NCBI RefSeq assembly: GCF_028275115.1
Contig: NZ_JAQCNH010000004.1
Location: forward strand, 1 to 40,013
Origin: Halorientalis sp.
Lineage (GTDB): Archaea; Halobacteriota; Halobacteria; Halobacteriales; Haloarculaceae
DNA: 40,013 nucleotides
Direction: 5' to 3'
The position numbers were made by a program, and so were the translations under genes. Positions 17,537 to 25,566 of the stretch are shown here, one piece after another. The notes beneath the pieces were generated by a model. The model saw nothing but the letters and a program-made list of their open reading frames with translations, had not been told where the DNA came from and searched no databases. Position 1 is the first letter of the stretch, and every line of letters begins with the position of its first letter.

Positions 17537-17992
17537 ATGACGACGGTCACGCTCATCGGGACCCGCCTCGCGGAGAAGGGGACCGAGTTCGTCTACCACG
17601 GGGAGGCCGACGCCTGCGAGGGCTGTCCGTATCGGGACCAGTGTCTCAACCTCGCCTCGGGCCAGAAGTACCGCGTGACCAGCGTTCGGGAGAACGCCTC
17701 GACGCTCGACTGTGCCGTTCACGATACGGGAGTCACTGCGGTCGAGGTTGAGCCCGCGCCGGTGCTCGCGAACGTCGACGCGCAGGGAGCCTACGCCGGG
17801 AGCAAGGCCGCCCTCGAAGGGCCATGTCCCCACACCGGCTGTCCGTCACACGAGTACTGTGAACCGGCGGGTGCGGAGTTCGACATCGAGTACCAGATCG
17901 GCGAGGTCGTCGGCGAGCCGCCGCACGATTACTGTATGCTCGACCGGGACTTGACGCTTGTAGAGTTCGTGCCACCGGCCGAGCAGGACTGA
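17537..17992 (+). CDS. UPF0179 family protein
   Basis: A 151-residue archaeal UPF0179 protein. It is rich in paired cysteines: CEGCPYRDQC near residues 32-41, a single Cys near 59, and CPHTGCPSHEYC near 97-108, with another Cys near 134. The arrangement suggests one or two metal sites, zinc or an iron-sulfur cluster. The family is widespread in archaea and functionally uncharacterised. It converges on the aspartoacylase-like gene with only a 3-bp gap between the stop codons. Confidence 0.88.
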   Translation: MTTVTLIGTRLAEKGTEFVYHGEADACEGCPYRDQCLNLASGQKYRVTSVRENASTLDCAVHDTGVTAVEVEPAPVLANVDAQGAYAGSKAALEGPCPHTGCPSHEYCEPAGAEFDIEYQIGEVVGEPPHDYCMLDRDLTLVEFVPPAEQD

Positions 17993-17995
17993 GCC

Positions 17996-18787
17996 TCAGG
18001 ACTCGAGCGTCCCGACCCGATCCGCAGCGTAGCCGAACACGTCCTCGTAGCCGTAAGGCGACATCAAAACGGGATAGAAGTCGCTCTCTGCGACGTACTC
18101 CCGGTTGTCTGCCGTGGCGTAGGCCTGGCCGGACTGGACCCGTTGGAAGTTCGACGCGAACACGTCGTAGGCCTTGGCCGATTGTTTGGGTACGGAGTGT
18201 GTGAGCCGATAGACGGGCAACTCCTCGCGGTCCGGTGTCTCCTCGCCGGGCAGCGCGCCCGTGGCGGCGAGAAACTCCCGGGTCACCTGCACGGCGTTTT
18301 CGGCCGCGGTGTCCGAGCCCTGGAAGCCACACTCGACTTCGAGCAACCGCCGGGTCACCTCAAACAGTCGTCCTTCTTTGAAATCGCACGTCTCGACCAC
18401 CGCGTCGGCGGACAGTTGGGGACAGATTCGACGCTCGTACTCGCGAACTTCGTCGACGAGGGCGAACAGCCCCCCGTATGACTGTGTGGAGTGCAGCGCG
18501 AGGATCTGACAGTCCGCCATCTCCAGCGAGAGTTCGTGAGCGAGACGGGACTCGTGGGTGTCTCCCTCGGGATTTCCCGGAAACGCGCGGTTGAGGTCCT
18601 CGTCGACGTACCGCACGTCTCGTTGCCGGGCCGCTTCGTTGGCGATGACGAACTTGACGGGGCGCTGAAACTCCACGTCTGCGGACAGCAACGTCTCGAC
18701 GGCGTGGACACCACACGGCTCGTCGCCGTGAATGCCGCCGATGACCGCAATCTCTGCGGGACCGTCGCCGACGGTCTCGACTCGCAT
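17996..18787 (-). CDS. Succinylglutamate desuccinylase/aspartoacylase family protein
   Basis: A 263-residue zinc carboxypeptidase-like (M14-related) hydrolase. The metal-binding motif GGIHGDEP gives His20 and Glu23, and a third ligand is probably His99 in ILALHSTQS. DLNRAFPG (residues 64-71) is the usual substrate-binding segment. Family members remove N-acyl groups from amino acids such as N-acetylaspartate or succinylglutamate, but haloarchaeal members have no established substrate. No neighbouring arginine-catabolism genes are present, so AstE is not supported. The start ATG at 18787 is the only one that keeps the N-terminal strand MRVETVGDGPAEIAVIGG. Confidence 0.9.
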   Translation of the reverse strand: MRVETVGDGPAEIAVIGGIHGDEPCGVHAVETLLSADVEFQRPVKFVIANEAARQRDVRYVDEDLNRAFPGNPEGDTHESRLAHELSLEMADCQILALHSTQSYGGLFALVDEVREYERRICPQLSADAVVETCDFKEGRLFEVTRRLLEVECGFQGSDTAAENAVQVTREFLAATGALPGEETPDREELPVYRLTHSVPKQSAKAYDVFASNFQRVQSGQAYATADNREYVAESDFYPVLMSPYGYEDVFGYAADRVGTLES

Positions 18788-18838
18788 CGATTCACAGCAA
18801 CCACCGACTGGTCTTAGTACCCACGAAACCGGGACGGG

Positions 18839-19107
18839 TCAGTCCTCCGGTGACTCGGCGTACGAAAAGTCCGGTTTCGTCACCTCGGGCCGACGGTCGT
18901 CGAGGTACACCTGCCACCCCTCGATGGCCGTGGGGTCGGTCAAGCCGTTCGTCAGCACCGTCCGCACGTCGAGCAGGTCGACGCCGTAGTACTCCTTCGG
19001 ACGCTCTGAAAGTACTGGAGGGCAGTCCAAAAGAGCGACCGCATCCCGTCGTCGTCGCCGGACTGTGTCCGACTGCCAGAGGCGCTCCGCGCCTCGCTGT
19101 TCTCGAA
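18839..19107 (-). pseudogene. DUF309-family C-terminal remnant (frameshifted)
   Basis: The segment from EYYGVDLLDVRTVLTNGLTD to the stop aligns with the C-terminal half of the intact DUF309 protein at 21077-21562 ([20 protein letters not shown]). Upstream, [20 protein letters not shown] aligns in a different frame, so a one-base indel lies near 19000-19003. The N-terminal half is missing here. A matching N-terminal piece lies 2.5 kb away on the same strand at 21559-21798. I read these as parts of one gene separated by an insertion or rearrangement. Confidence 0.75.
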
Positions 19108-19335
19108 ATATGTTATTCGCACGTTGTCAGCAATTTCTCTTCCTCGTAGAGGGACTCACAGTAGCTTCCCTCAATCGGTGCAATCAGCGTGTTCGCGCTT
19201 GGTACTGGTAGTAATCGTACTCTGGTAGCTTATAAAAGACCGTGCCGTCTGATCCATTGTTACGTTTAACATAAAAATTAACTTTCAATCATGTCTACCA
19301 GCTATCGATGGCAACAAGCCGGATATCTAAGAGGT
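19108..19335 (-). other. AT-richer stretch with short protein-like remnants
   Basis: This stretch has visibly lower GC than its surroundings. On the minus strand two open segments without a start codon look protein-like: one ends in KLPEYDYYQYQARTR before a stop near 19195, and one ends in APIEGSYCESLYEEEKLL before a stop near 19117. They are in different frames. They may be the end of one frameshifted foreign gene. I do not recognise a family. Confidence 0.3.
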
Positions 19336-19359
19336 TTATACTGGTCAGCGAGGCGAATA

Positions 19360-19381
19360 CCCCGACCCACCGTGGTCGGGG
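19360..19381 (+). repeat. Left-end hairpin of the TnpB element
   Basis: CCCCGACC (19360-19367), loop CACCGT, GGTCGGGG (19374-19381): a perfect 8-bp stem 62 nt upstream of the TnpB start. The loop is identical to that of the right-end hairpin, although the inner half of the stem differs by compensating pairs. Confidence 0.8.
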
Positions 19382-19443
19382 ATGAAGCCGACAACTCGTG
19401 GTACAAACCATTAAGTGAACACATCGGTAACCAACAGACAGCG

Positions 19444-20685
19444 ATGGAATACAGTCACCGCTACTGCGCCTACCCGACACAAGAGGTAGCGGACAGGCTG
19501 GAACACCATCTCGACGTTCATCGCCAACTCTACAACCACGTTCGCTGGGACTACGAGAACAGCCCCGAGGACGACAAACCGTCTGAGTACGACCAGAACA
19601 ACAAGCTTCCCGAGTGGAAACAACGGTGGCCAGTGTTCAGCGAACTGCACTCAAAAGCCGCCCAAGCCACCGTTGCTCGTTTCCACCGCAACCTCTCGAA
19701 CCTTCGCAAGAAGAAAGAGAACGGACACAAGGTCGGTCGCCTCAAACGGCAAGCACCCACCGAGTACCGAAGCGTGACGTACAACCAGTCTGGCTTCGAC
19801 CTCGATGAAAAGAGGGGCCACGACAAGTGCGCATACGTCCGCTTCAGCAAGATCGGGTGGGTGAAAATCCGGTACTCCCGCTCGATTCCCGACCACGCCA
19901 CCATCAAAGAAGTCACGTTCAAAAAGGAGCCGACTGGTGAGTGGTTCGTCTCCTTTCGGCTGGAAACCGACGACGTCGATCTCCCCGAAAAGCCCGACGT
20001 TGACTCGCTGGATGCGAGCAATTGCGTCGGGATTGACCTCGGTATCCGGAACTACGTCCACACCAGCGATGGCAAAACCGTGGATTGGATCGATCTCGAA
20101 GACGACTACGAGCGTCTGCGGCGCGAGCAACGCAGACTCTCGCGGAAAGACCACGGGAGTCGCAACTATGAGAGACAACGCCGGAAAGTCGCCAAAGTGA
20201 AGCGCCGGATTCGCCGCAAAGTGCTGGACTATCAGCACAAACTTACGACGTGGCTCGTCAACGAGTACGACGCCGTGTTCGTGGAAGATCTCGACGTAAA
20301 GGCGATGCTCCAGGGCGACGGCAACGCTCGCAACAAGCAGGATGCGGCATGGCGACAGTTCATCAACTTGCTCGACTACAAGGCCGACCTGTACGGCACG
20401 CACGTCGTACAGGTTGAACCTGCGGGAACAACGAAAGAGTGCGCCCGATGTGGTGTGGAAACCACGAAACCCATCTGGGTTCGGGAACACTCCTGTCCGA
20501 GTTGTGGGTTCGAGACGGACAGAGATGCGAACGCAGCGATGAACATCATCCAACGCGGCTTTGCTGAGTTAGGGCTGGGATGGCCCGAATCAACGCCTGT
20601 GGAGACTGTGACCGCTACGGACACGGATGCCATCCATGAAGTGTCTGCACGTCACGTCATCGAAACAGGAAGCCTGCCCTCGTGA
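19444..20685 (+). CDS. tnpB: TnpB RNA-guided endonuclease (IS200/IS605 family, IS1341-type)
   Basis: A 413-residue, apparently intact TnpB. The RuvC triad is present: Asp198 in GIDLGIRNY, Glu281 in VFVEDLDV and Asp361 in DRDANAA. The zinc ribbon has Cys333, 336, 351 and 354 (CARCGVETTKPIW, CPSCG). The N-terminal wedge/REC region begins MEYSHRYCAYPTQEV. The frame is open for 51 more codons upstream, but that part reads through the left-end hairpin, so I chose the ATG at 19444. TnpB proteins cut DNA next to a short motif matching the element's left flank, guided by an RNA made from the right end, and thereby help retain the element. The DNA-encoded guide would be the bases just after 20727. It is closely related to the broken copy at 7233-8085. 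Confidence 0.93.
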   Translation: MEYSHRYCAYPTQEVADRLEHHLDVHRQLYNHVRWDYENSPEDDKPSEYDQNNKLPEWKQRWPVFSELHSKAAQATVARFHRNLSNLRKKKENGHKVGRLKRQAPTEYRSVTYNQSGFDLDEKRGHDKCAYVRFSKIGWVKIRYSRSIPDHATIKEVTFKKEPTGEWFVSFRLETDDVDLPEKPDVDSLDASNCVGIDLGIRNYVHTSDGKTVDWIDLEDDYERLRREQRRLSRKDHGSRNYERQRRKVAKVKRRIRRKVLDYQHKLTTWLVNEYDAVFVEDLDVKAMLQGDGNARNKQDAAWRQFINLLDYKADLYGTHVVQVEPAGTTKECARCGVETTKPIWVREHSCPSCGFETDRDANAAMNIIQRGFAELGLGWPESTPVETVTATDTDAIHEVSARHVIETGSLPS

Positions 20686-20745
20686 GAGCAGGATTCCCCG
20701 CGCCACCGTGCGCGGGGTAACATTCAACTGACGAGGAGATGTCAG
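20560..20745 (+). ncRNA. Predicted TnpB guide RNA (omega RNA / sense-overlapping RNA) region
   Basis: By analogy with characterised IS200/IS605 elements and the sense-overlapping transcripts of IS1341-type genes in Halobacterium, the 3' end of tnpB plus the right end should encode the guide scaffold. The right-end hairpin at 20696-20717 is visible, and the guide would follow about 10 nt later. The limits given are approximate. No sequence signal proves transcription. Confidence 0.4.
20696..20717 (+). repeat. Right-end hairpin of the TnpB element
   Basis: CCCCGCGC (20696-20703), loop CACCGT (20704-20709), GCGCGGGG (20710-20717): a perfect 8-bp stem starting 11 nt after the tnpB stop. TTCAAC follows at 20722-20727 and may be the right cleavage site. 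Confidence 0.8.
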
Positions 20746-20927
20746 GAACGCCAGACCTGTCGACCCTCGCGTTCAAGACATCTGTTGCGGCGGTCGTGCT
20801 TCTCGTCGGCAGTTTTATCAGTGTTATATTAAATAGAGTCGCGCCATTGCTCCCCTACGGGGAGATACTCCCCCTCATCGGCGGCGCGACGTTTGTCCTC
20901 CCTCCTCTGGCCGCTGTCACCATCTGA
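20739..20927 (+). CDS. Small hydrophobic protein
   Basis: A 62-residue open frame with two hydrophobic segments, about residues 13-31 (TSVAAVVLLVGSFISVILN) and 43-60 (ILPLIGGATFVLPPLAAV), suggesting a two-helix membrane protein. It starts about 12 bp after the presumed right end of the TnpB element. It may therefore be the remainder of a gene cut by the insertion, with the ATG an accident. The local GC is lower than average. I do not recognise a family. A weak GAGGAG directly before the ATG is too close to be a normal ribosome-binding site. Confidence 0.45.
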   Translation: MSGTPDLSTLAFKTSVAAVVLLVGSFISVILNRVAPLLPYGEILPLIGGATFVLPPLAAVTI

Positions 20928-21076
20928 GTCGCACTAATACTGTTTTATTTACCAGAGCAGATTCCGAACTGGGTAACATAGAGACTGTGCCTGCGACCTG
21001 TTGTGATCGATACGCGGCTTGTATTCAGCATGCGGTTCGTATCAGAGGTGAGGAACTTCAACGGAGCCGAATAGCC

Positions 21077-21562
21077 TCATTCAAGAGTTTCGGCGTGTTC
21101 GTAATCCTCCGGTCGGGCTTCCGGTCGCTCCCCGTCAAGTTCGATTTGCCACCCCTCTAATACGGCTGGATCGTTAAGCGCGTTTGTGAGCGTGGTTCTG
21201 ACGGCGAGAACGTCGACCCCGTAGTAATCATTCGGAACACCGTGGAGGTACTGTAATGCCGTCTCGAAAAGGCTACGCATACCGTCGTCATTCTCGAAGT
21301 CGAAGTGCTTGTACGCGCCCGCCGCGACCTGTACCATTCCGTGAGCGAATGCGCTCTCGGTGGTTCCGCTCCCGTAATTATACCACTCTGATTCAAAACA
21401 GTCATGCGATTCGTGAAACGCGCCGGAATTGTATAGCCGGACGCCGTGAATCACCGCCCGCCGAAGGGTAGCGTGTTCCCACTCACCGGTTCCCGGGTTC
21501 CACCCGCTCGGGTTCCCTGAAATCGGTGGGCCTACCATGGGGTCCCGTGTGTAGTCGTTCAT
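21077..21562 (-). CDS. DUF309 family protein
   Basis: A 161-residue protein with the DUF309 core: [20 protein letters not shown] followed by HDCFESEW, then the helical segment [20 protein letters not shown] and [24 protein letters not shown]309 proteins are small all-helical proteins of unknown function with conserved His and Glu residues near the N-terminus (here FHESHDCFE). The start ATG (21560-21562) overlaps the stop of the truncated paralogue upstream (ATGA). Its C-terminus matches the remnant at 18839-19107. It appears intact and may be the only functional member of the local group. Confidence 0.85.
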   Translation of the reverse strand: MNDYTRDPMVGPPISGNPSGWNPGTGEWEHATLRRAVIHGVRLYNSGAFHESHDCFESEWYNYGSGTTESAFAHGMVQVAAGAYKHFDFENDDGMRSLFETALQYLHGVPNDYYGVDVLAVRTTLTNALNDPAVLEGWQIELDGERPEARPEDYEHAETLE

Positions 21563-21798
21563 AGGCTAATTGCTGGCCGTTCGAACCCGGTTCCCTGACG
21601 GTATTTGTTGACACTCGGCCAAACATTCTCGAAGCAGTCGTGCGACTCGTGATACCCGCCGACGTTGTGGAGCCGAACGCCGTGGACCGTCGCGTGCCGG
21701 AGGGTTCCGTGCTCCCGCCTGTCGTCGGCTGGATTCCACCCCGTGAGTGACCCTCGAAGCGTCGGGCCGACCGAATCGTCGCGCGTGTGCTCGTCCAT
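21559..21798 (-). pseudogene. DUF309-family N-terminal remnant
   Basis: A 79-codon frame whose first 55 or so residues align with the N-terminus of the intact DUF309 neighbour ([19 protein letters not shown] against [19 protein letters not shown], then [20 protein letters not shown]). After the conserved CFEN the sequence departs from the family and ends at the ATG of the next gene. The rest of the domain is absent. The missing C-terminal half is plausibly the remnant at 18839-19107. Confidence 0.75.
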
Positions 21799-22028
21799 CG
21801 GATCGCTTTTGTACCGACACGTGTGTCAATCCGTCGGCTCGGTCCCCGCTCGTCACGGGTGCGGTCCGGACCGGTGAGTGCCAGGATAAAAACTCTTGAC
21901 TAGTAGGTTATCGCCCGACAATCCGCCTACGAATTCGATTATACCGGTTACAACTGGAAATAAATCGAACTTCTTTGCTGGCGCTGGAGATGTGGAACCT
22001 CCGCTGTGGCTGCCCGGTTCCGTGGAAT

Positions 22029-22038
22029 CTTTATATCG
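22029..22038 (+). promoter_or_regulatory. TATA box of tRNA-Leu
   Basis: CTTTATATCG ends 25 bp upstream of the first base of the tRNA, the normal archaeal TATA spacing. Confidence 0.55.
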
Positions 22039-22062
22039 GCGAGAGCCGAATAGCAAATGTGT

Positions 22063-22146
22063 GCGAGGGTAGCCAAGCCTGGAAACGGCGGCGGACTCAA
22101 GATCCGCTCCCGTAGGGGTCCAAGGGTTCAAATCCCTTCCCTCGCA
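22063..22146 (+). tRNA. tRNA-Leu (anticodon CAA)
   Basis: An 84-nt class II tRNA. The acceptor strands GCGAGGG (22063-22069) and CCCTCGC (22139-22145) pair fully, A22146 is the discriminator, and CCA is not encoded. The anticodon stem GCGGA/TCCGC encloses the loop CTCAAGA with anticodon CAA at 22098-22100. A long variable arm (CTCCCGTAGGGGTC) and the T arm AAGGG-TTCAAAT-CCCTT complete it. There is no intron. Confidence 0.95.
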
Positions 22147-22331
22147 CTGTTGGCCACTACGGCCCCTCGCAAAACAGTGCAGGAAGATCCGTTCGGAGCG
22201 ATCTTCCCTCGCGAACTTCACACACGAACCGTGTCCGAGAGCCGCCGGCCCGACATCGGAGACAGGTAAAAAGAACCGGCTCTAGCCGGGACATTGTTAA
22301 ATAGTGTGAGACAGGTTGTGTTCAGTAATTC

Positions 22332-23516
22332 ATGAGACGTCGCACAGTACTTGCGACGGCTGGTGCGCTCCTCTCTGCTGGGTGTGGGGCAGTGCAAAAC
22401 AGTGGGCGAGGTGAGGGACCGGGGCGAGGTGAGGGACCGGGGTCGCACATCCAGGGGTTTATGAATGACTCCGAGGAGTCGGATTTCAACTTCGGGAACA
22501 TGAGCGACGAGCGGAACTTCTCTGCGGGGAACGTCGAGGACGTGGACTTCGAGTTCGACGAGAGCTCGTTCGAGGCCGATTTCGACTCGGGATTCGGCGA
22601 GAACGCGGGACCGACGCCGACACCCATCGAGACGGACCCCAGGGCGACCGACCTGATGACCGAGGCGATGGACGGCATCCGGCAGACGTACACGACGTAC
22701 GTCAGCTACAAGGGACCCGATGCGGACCTGCTCGATGTGACCGCGAGCACGGAGTCGTTCCACGCACCGAAGCTCCGGACGATGGCACAGAACGCACGGA
22801 AACCGCTCGAAGAGGCGACGCAGTTCGCGCCCGAGGGGCAGAAAGATATTATCCTGTCGCTCGTACAAGTAACGGTGTTCCTCGAGGACCTGGCGCGGTT
22901 CCGGGCCGTGATGATCGACGCCTACGACGACGTAGTCTTCGCGATCGAACGGCTCTACGCCGAGAGTACGCTGCGGGCAGAGCAGACGACGAACCGTATC
23001 AACGAGCTACGCAGCGAGGCCCAGTCACTGGCCCGCCCGCTGAGAAACGAGATCGACGCCGAGGCTGTCTCGGTTTTCGAGCCGATCGGCGAGACGTACA
23101 ACGAGAAGATGGGGCAGATTCGCTCGGAGGTGCGGGCGTTACGGGATATCCGGAGCGCAGTCAACAGCGGTGTGCGGGGTATCGAAGCGTTCCAGGACGG
23201 CGTACCGGCGTTCTACGAACAGAACTACGAACAGGCACGCAGAGCACTCAGCACTGCCAAATTCAGTTTCGGGACCGCGCGGACCACCCTCGAACTCGTC
23301 GACGAGTCGACCGGGATGCAGGAGAAGACGAGCGAAGCCGCTGCCGTCATGGGGGCGCTCGACTCCGCAGCGGATGCGTTGTACGAGGCCAGCGAAGCGA
23401 AAGTCGAAAACGAGTCACAGAAGACGTTCCTCGAACAGCGGCGAAAAGCGGAACGGGCGGCCGACTCGAACGACATCGCCTCGGAGATGCGGACCGCCAA
23501 CCAGATCATCACCTAG
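22332..23516 (+). CDS. Putative lipoprotein with helical C-terminal domain
   Basis: A 394-residue protein. MRRRTVLATAGALLSAGC is a short signal with consecutive arginines and a lipobox ending at Cys18, so it is probably exported (possibly by Tat) and lipid-anchored outside the cell. Residues 20-105 are low-complexity and acidic, including the duplicated GRGEGP. Residues 110-394 are almost entirely helical and rich in Ala, Glu, Arg and Gln with no cysteine, suggesting a coiled-coil or helical-bundle domain. I recognise no family. A TATA-like TTGTTAAATAG lies about 35 bp upstream of the ATG at 22332, and a CCGGCT-CT-AGCCGG palindrome lies between the tRNA and this promoter. Confidence 0.8.
   Translation: MRRRTVLATAGALLSAGCGAVQNSGRGEGPGRGEGPGSHIQGFMNDSEESDFNFGNMSDERNFSAGNVEDVDFEFDESSFEADFDSGFGENAGPTPTPIETDPRATDLMTEAMDGIRQTYTTYVSYKGPDADLLDVTASTESFHAPKLRTMAQNARKPLEEATQFAPEGQKDIILSLVQVTVFLEDLARFRAVMIDAYDDVVFAIERLYAESTLRAEQTTNRINELRSEAQSLARPLRNEIDAEAVSVFEPIGETYNEKMGQIRSEVRALRDIRSAVNSGVRGIEAFQDGVPAFYEQNYEQARRALSTAKFSFGTARTTLELVDESTGMQEKTSEAAAVMGALDSAADALYEASEAKVENESQKTFLEQRRKAERAADSNDIASEMRTANQIIT
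22404..22439 (+). repeat. Two perfect tandem copies of an 18-bp unit
   Basis: GGGCGAGGTGAGGGACCG occurs at 22404-22421 and again at 22422-22439 within the lipoprotein gene. It adds six residues (the GRGEGP duplication) just after the lipobox. It keeps the frame, so copy number could vary without breaking the gene. Confidence 0.85.
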
Positions 23517-23542
23517 TTGTTTGCGGGCGGCGACGGTACGGT

Positions 23543-24334
23543 ATGGACGAGTGGACTCCCCTCGCCGCCCGCGCGGCCCGTGCCGGCGGGACCGTCGCAG
23601 ACGCGCGATTCCGGTCGGACGTGCAGTTCGAAACCAAGGCACACAAGAACGACCTGGTGAGCGATGCCGACGCCGACGCGCAGGGACGAGTCGTCGCACT
23701 ACTGGCGAGCGAGAGTGACGCACCGGTCGTCGGTGAGGAGGCGGCGGCGCCGTCGGCGGTCCCGGCGGATGGCCCCGCCTGGATCGTCGACCCCATCGAC
23801 GGGACGGCCAACTATCTCCGGGGTCTGCGCCAGTGGGCGACGAGTGTGGCCCGCGTCGAGGACGGCGAACCGGTGGCCGCGGCGACGGTCATGCCTGCGA
23901 CGAACGACGAGTACCTCGCTGGCGACCAGACGCGACTGAACGGCGACCCGGCCTCGGTCAGTGACCGGTCCGACCCGGAGACGTTCGCGGTCGCGGCGCT
24001 GGGATGGGGGCAACACGGGAAACGCGACGCATACGCCGCCCTCACCGACGGTATCGTGCGAACGTGTGGCGACATGCGGCGGTTCGGGAGCATGCAGTCG
24101 GCGCTCGCGTTCGTCGCCAGCGGCGGTCTCGACGCGGCGGTCGCGACGCGGCGGCCCAACCCCTGGGACTCCGTCGCCGGCGCTCACATGATCCGTGCGG
24201 CCGGCGGAACCGTCACGGACGTGTTCGGCGAGCGCTGGCGACACGACAGCCAGGGGCTGGTCGCCTCGAACGGACGGGCCCACGAGCGCCTGGTCGAACT
24301 GGCCCGAGACGTGGTCGAGCGCGATACCGAGTGA
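23543..24334 (+). CDS. Inositol monophosphatase family protein
   Basis: A 263-residue member of the Mg-dependent, Li-sensitive phosphatase superfamily. The metal-binding motif WIVDPIDGTANY has Asp83 and Asp86, Glu65/Glu66 (VVGEEA) lie upstream, and the C-terminal motif NPWDSVAGAHMIRAAGG closes the site. Archaeal members hydrolyse inositol-1-phosphate and/or fructose-1,6-bisphosphate in the cytoplasm. Length is normal. It begins 27 bp after the lipoprotein gene and is followed 92 bp later by the DUF63 gene. Which phosphate substrate it prefers is not predictable. Confidence 0.92.
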   Translation: MDEWTPLAARAARAGGTVADARFRSDVQFETKAHKNDLVSDADADAQGRVVALLASESDAPVVGEEAAAPSAVPADGPAWIVDPIDGTANYLRGLRQWATSVARVEDGEPVAAATVMPATNDEYLAGDQTRLNGDPASVSDRSDPETFAVAALGWGQHGKRDAYAALTDGIVRTCGDMRRFGSMQSALAFVASGGLDAAVATRRPNPWDSVAGAHMIRAAGGTVTDVFGERWRHDSQGLVASNGRAHERLVELARDVVERDTE

Positions 24335-24426
24335 GTGCGATCGGCGGCAACGCCGCCGGAGACGGACGTGTTCGCCTGTCGCACAGGACCGGAAACCTGA
24401 AACGCGCGGCTCGCGGGGTGTCGACT

Positions 24427-25566
24427 ATGCAGGTGACCGAGCAGATCGACGCCAGGCGCGCCTGGACCGTGGGCGCTCTGGCCGGGGTCGCGGCGCTGAT
24501 CCTCGGCTCGCTAGCGTTCTACGATGCGGTCTACCGCGGGTTCGTCTGGCAGTACTTCTGGGGGCCGGTCTACGCCGACGCGAACAACGCAGTGTGCGCC
24601 GTCCACAGCGGTGGCGCATCGGAACTCGTGTACGACCAACTCGCGTGTCAGCAGGCCACGACGGCCGGACGAATCGTCGCCGAGCCGGGATACACGCTCG
24701 TCTCCGAGGTCGGGTACATGATCGTCCTGTTATTCGGGCTGGTGGGGGTCCTCCAGTTACTCCGCAACCTCGACGTGGGGCGGGACCGCGGCATGTTCTT
24801 CTCGCTGGTCCCGTTCATGCTGTTCGGCGGTGCTCTGCGTGTCGTCGAAGACGCCAACGACGCCGTGCCCGAAGGCGCGACCCAAGCCATCGCGTACCCC
24901 TGGAACACGCTGATAATCAGTCCGATCATCTACTTCACCGTGTTTTTCGTGACGCTCGCCTCCCTCCTGGTGACCCTCCGGCTCCGAAATGAGGGGTACG
25001 TCGAGACCTACGTCAGACCGATGGCGGCCGTCGGGAGCGCCGTCTTCCTCCTGTCCTTCGGCTATCTCGTCGCCCTCGCGCTCACCGCCGACTACGTCGA
25101 ATTCTACCCACAGGTCCTCCTGAGCGTGGTCGCCATCGCGACGCTGCTGGCGGGTGGCCTCTACCTCGGTGTCGACCGGCTCAGTCCCAGAATCAACGCC
25201 GGCACCGGACTGATCGGGTTGGTGGTACTGTGGGGGCACGCAATCGACGGTGTCGCAAACGTCATTGCAGCAGACTGGCTCGGCGCGCTCGGCGTCAACG
25301 CCATCTACAGTCCGAAACATCCCGCGAACGCGTTCATCATCAACACCGCAGAGACGGTCCTGCCGACGTCGGTCCTGACCGCACTGGGGTCGTCCTGGCC
25401 GTTCCTGTTGGTAAAACTGGTCGTCGCGCTGTCGGTCGTCTGGATCTTCGACCGAGAAATATTCGACGAGAGTCCGCGGTACGCCCTGCTCCTGTTGACC
25501 GCAATCGTTGCGGTCGGATTGGGGCCCGGAACCCGGGACATGATTCGCGCGACGTTCGGCATCTAA
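24427..25566 (+). CDS. DUF63 family multi-pass membrane protein
   Basis: A 379-residue integral membrane protein with about eight to nine hydrophobic helices, typical of the archaeal DUF63 family. Family-like features include the charged loop GALRVVEDANDAVPEG in the first half and WGHAIDGVANVIAADW in the second. The frame continues 141 codons upstream over the phosphatase gene, but the codon bias and the family start (MQVTEQIDARRAW) support the ATG at 24427. Function is unknown. Its stop overlaps, tail to tail, the stop of the small zinc-finger gene on the other strand (25563-25566). Confidence 0.9.
   Translation: MQVTEQIDARRAWTVGALAGVAALILGSLAFYDAVYRGFVWQYFWGPVYADANNAVCAVHSGGASELVYDQLACQQATTAGRIVAEPGYTLVSEVGYMIVLLFGLVGVLQLLRNLDVGRDRGMFFSLVPFMLFGGALRVVEDANDAVPEGATQAIAYPWNTLIISPIIYFTVFFVTLASLLVTLRLRNEGYVETYVRPMAAVGSAVFLLSFGYLVALALTADYVEFYPQVLLSVVAIATLLAGGLYLGVDRLSPRINAGTGLIGLVVLWGHAIDGVANVIAADWLGALGVNAIYSPKHPANAFIINTAETVLPTSVLTALGSSWPFLLVKLVVALSVVWIFDREIFDESPRYALLLLTAIVAVGLGPGTRDMIRATFGI

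Larger units (their letters stand above)
19335..20727 (+). mobile_element. IS200/IS605-type element carrying only tnpB (IS1341-like)
   Basis: The element contains a complete TnpB and no TnpA. A 22-nt hairpin lies on each side: the left one (19360-19381) and the right one (20696-20717) both have 8-bp stems beginning CCCC and an identical CACCGT loop. Subterminal hairpins of this kind are what the single-strand transposase of this family recognises. The right boundary is probably at TTCAAC (20722-20727) and the left one 10-30 nt before the left hairpin, so the outer limits are estimates. It would need a TnpA in trans. It is inserted among DUF309 gene fragments. Confidence 0.75.

Noticed and set aside
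19291..19443. N-terminal extension of TnpB starting at 19291
   Set aside because: It reads through the left-end hairpin of the element, and the family N-terminus begins at MEYSHRY.
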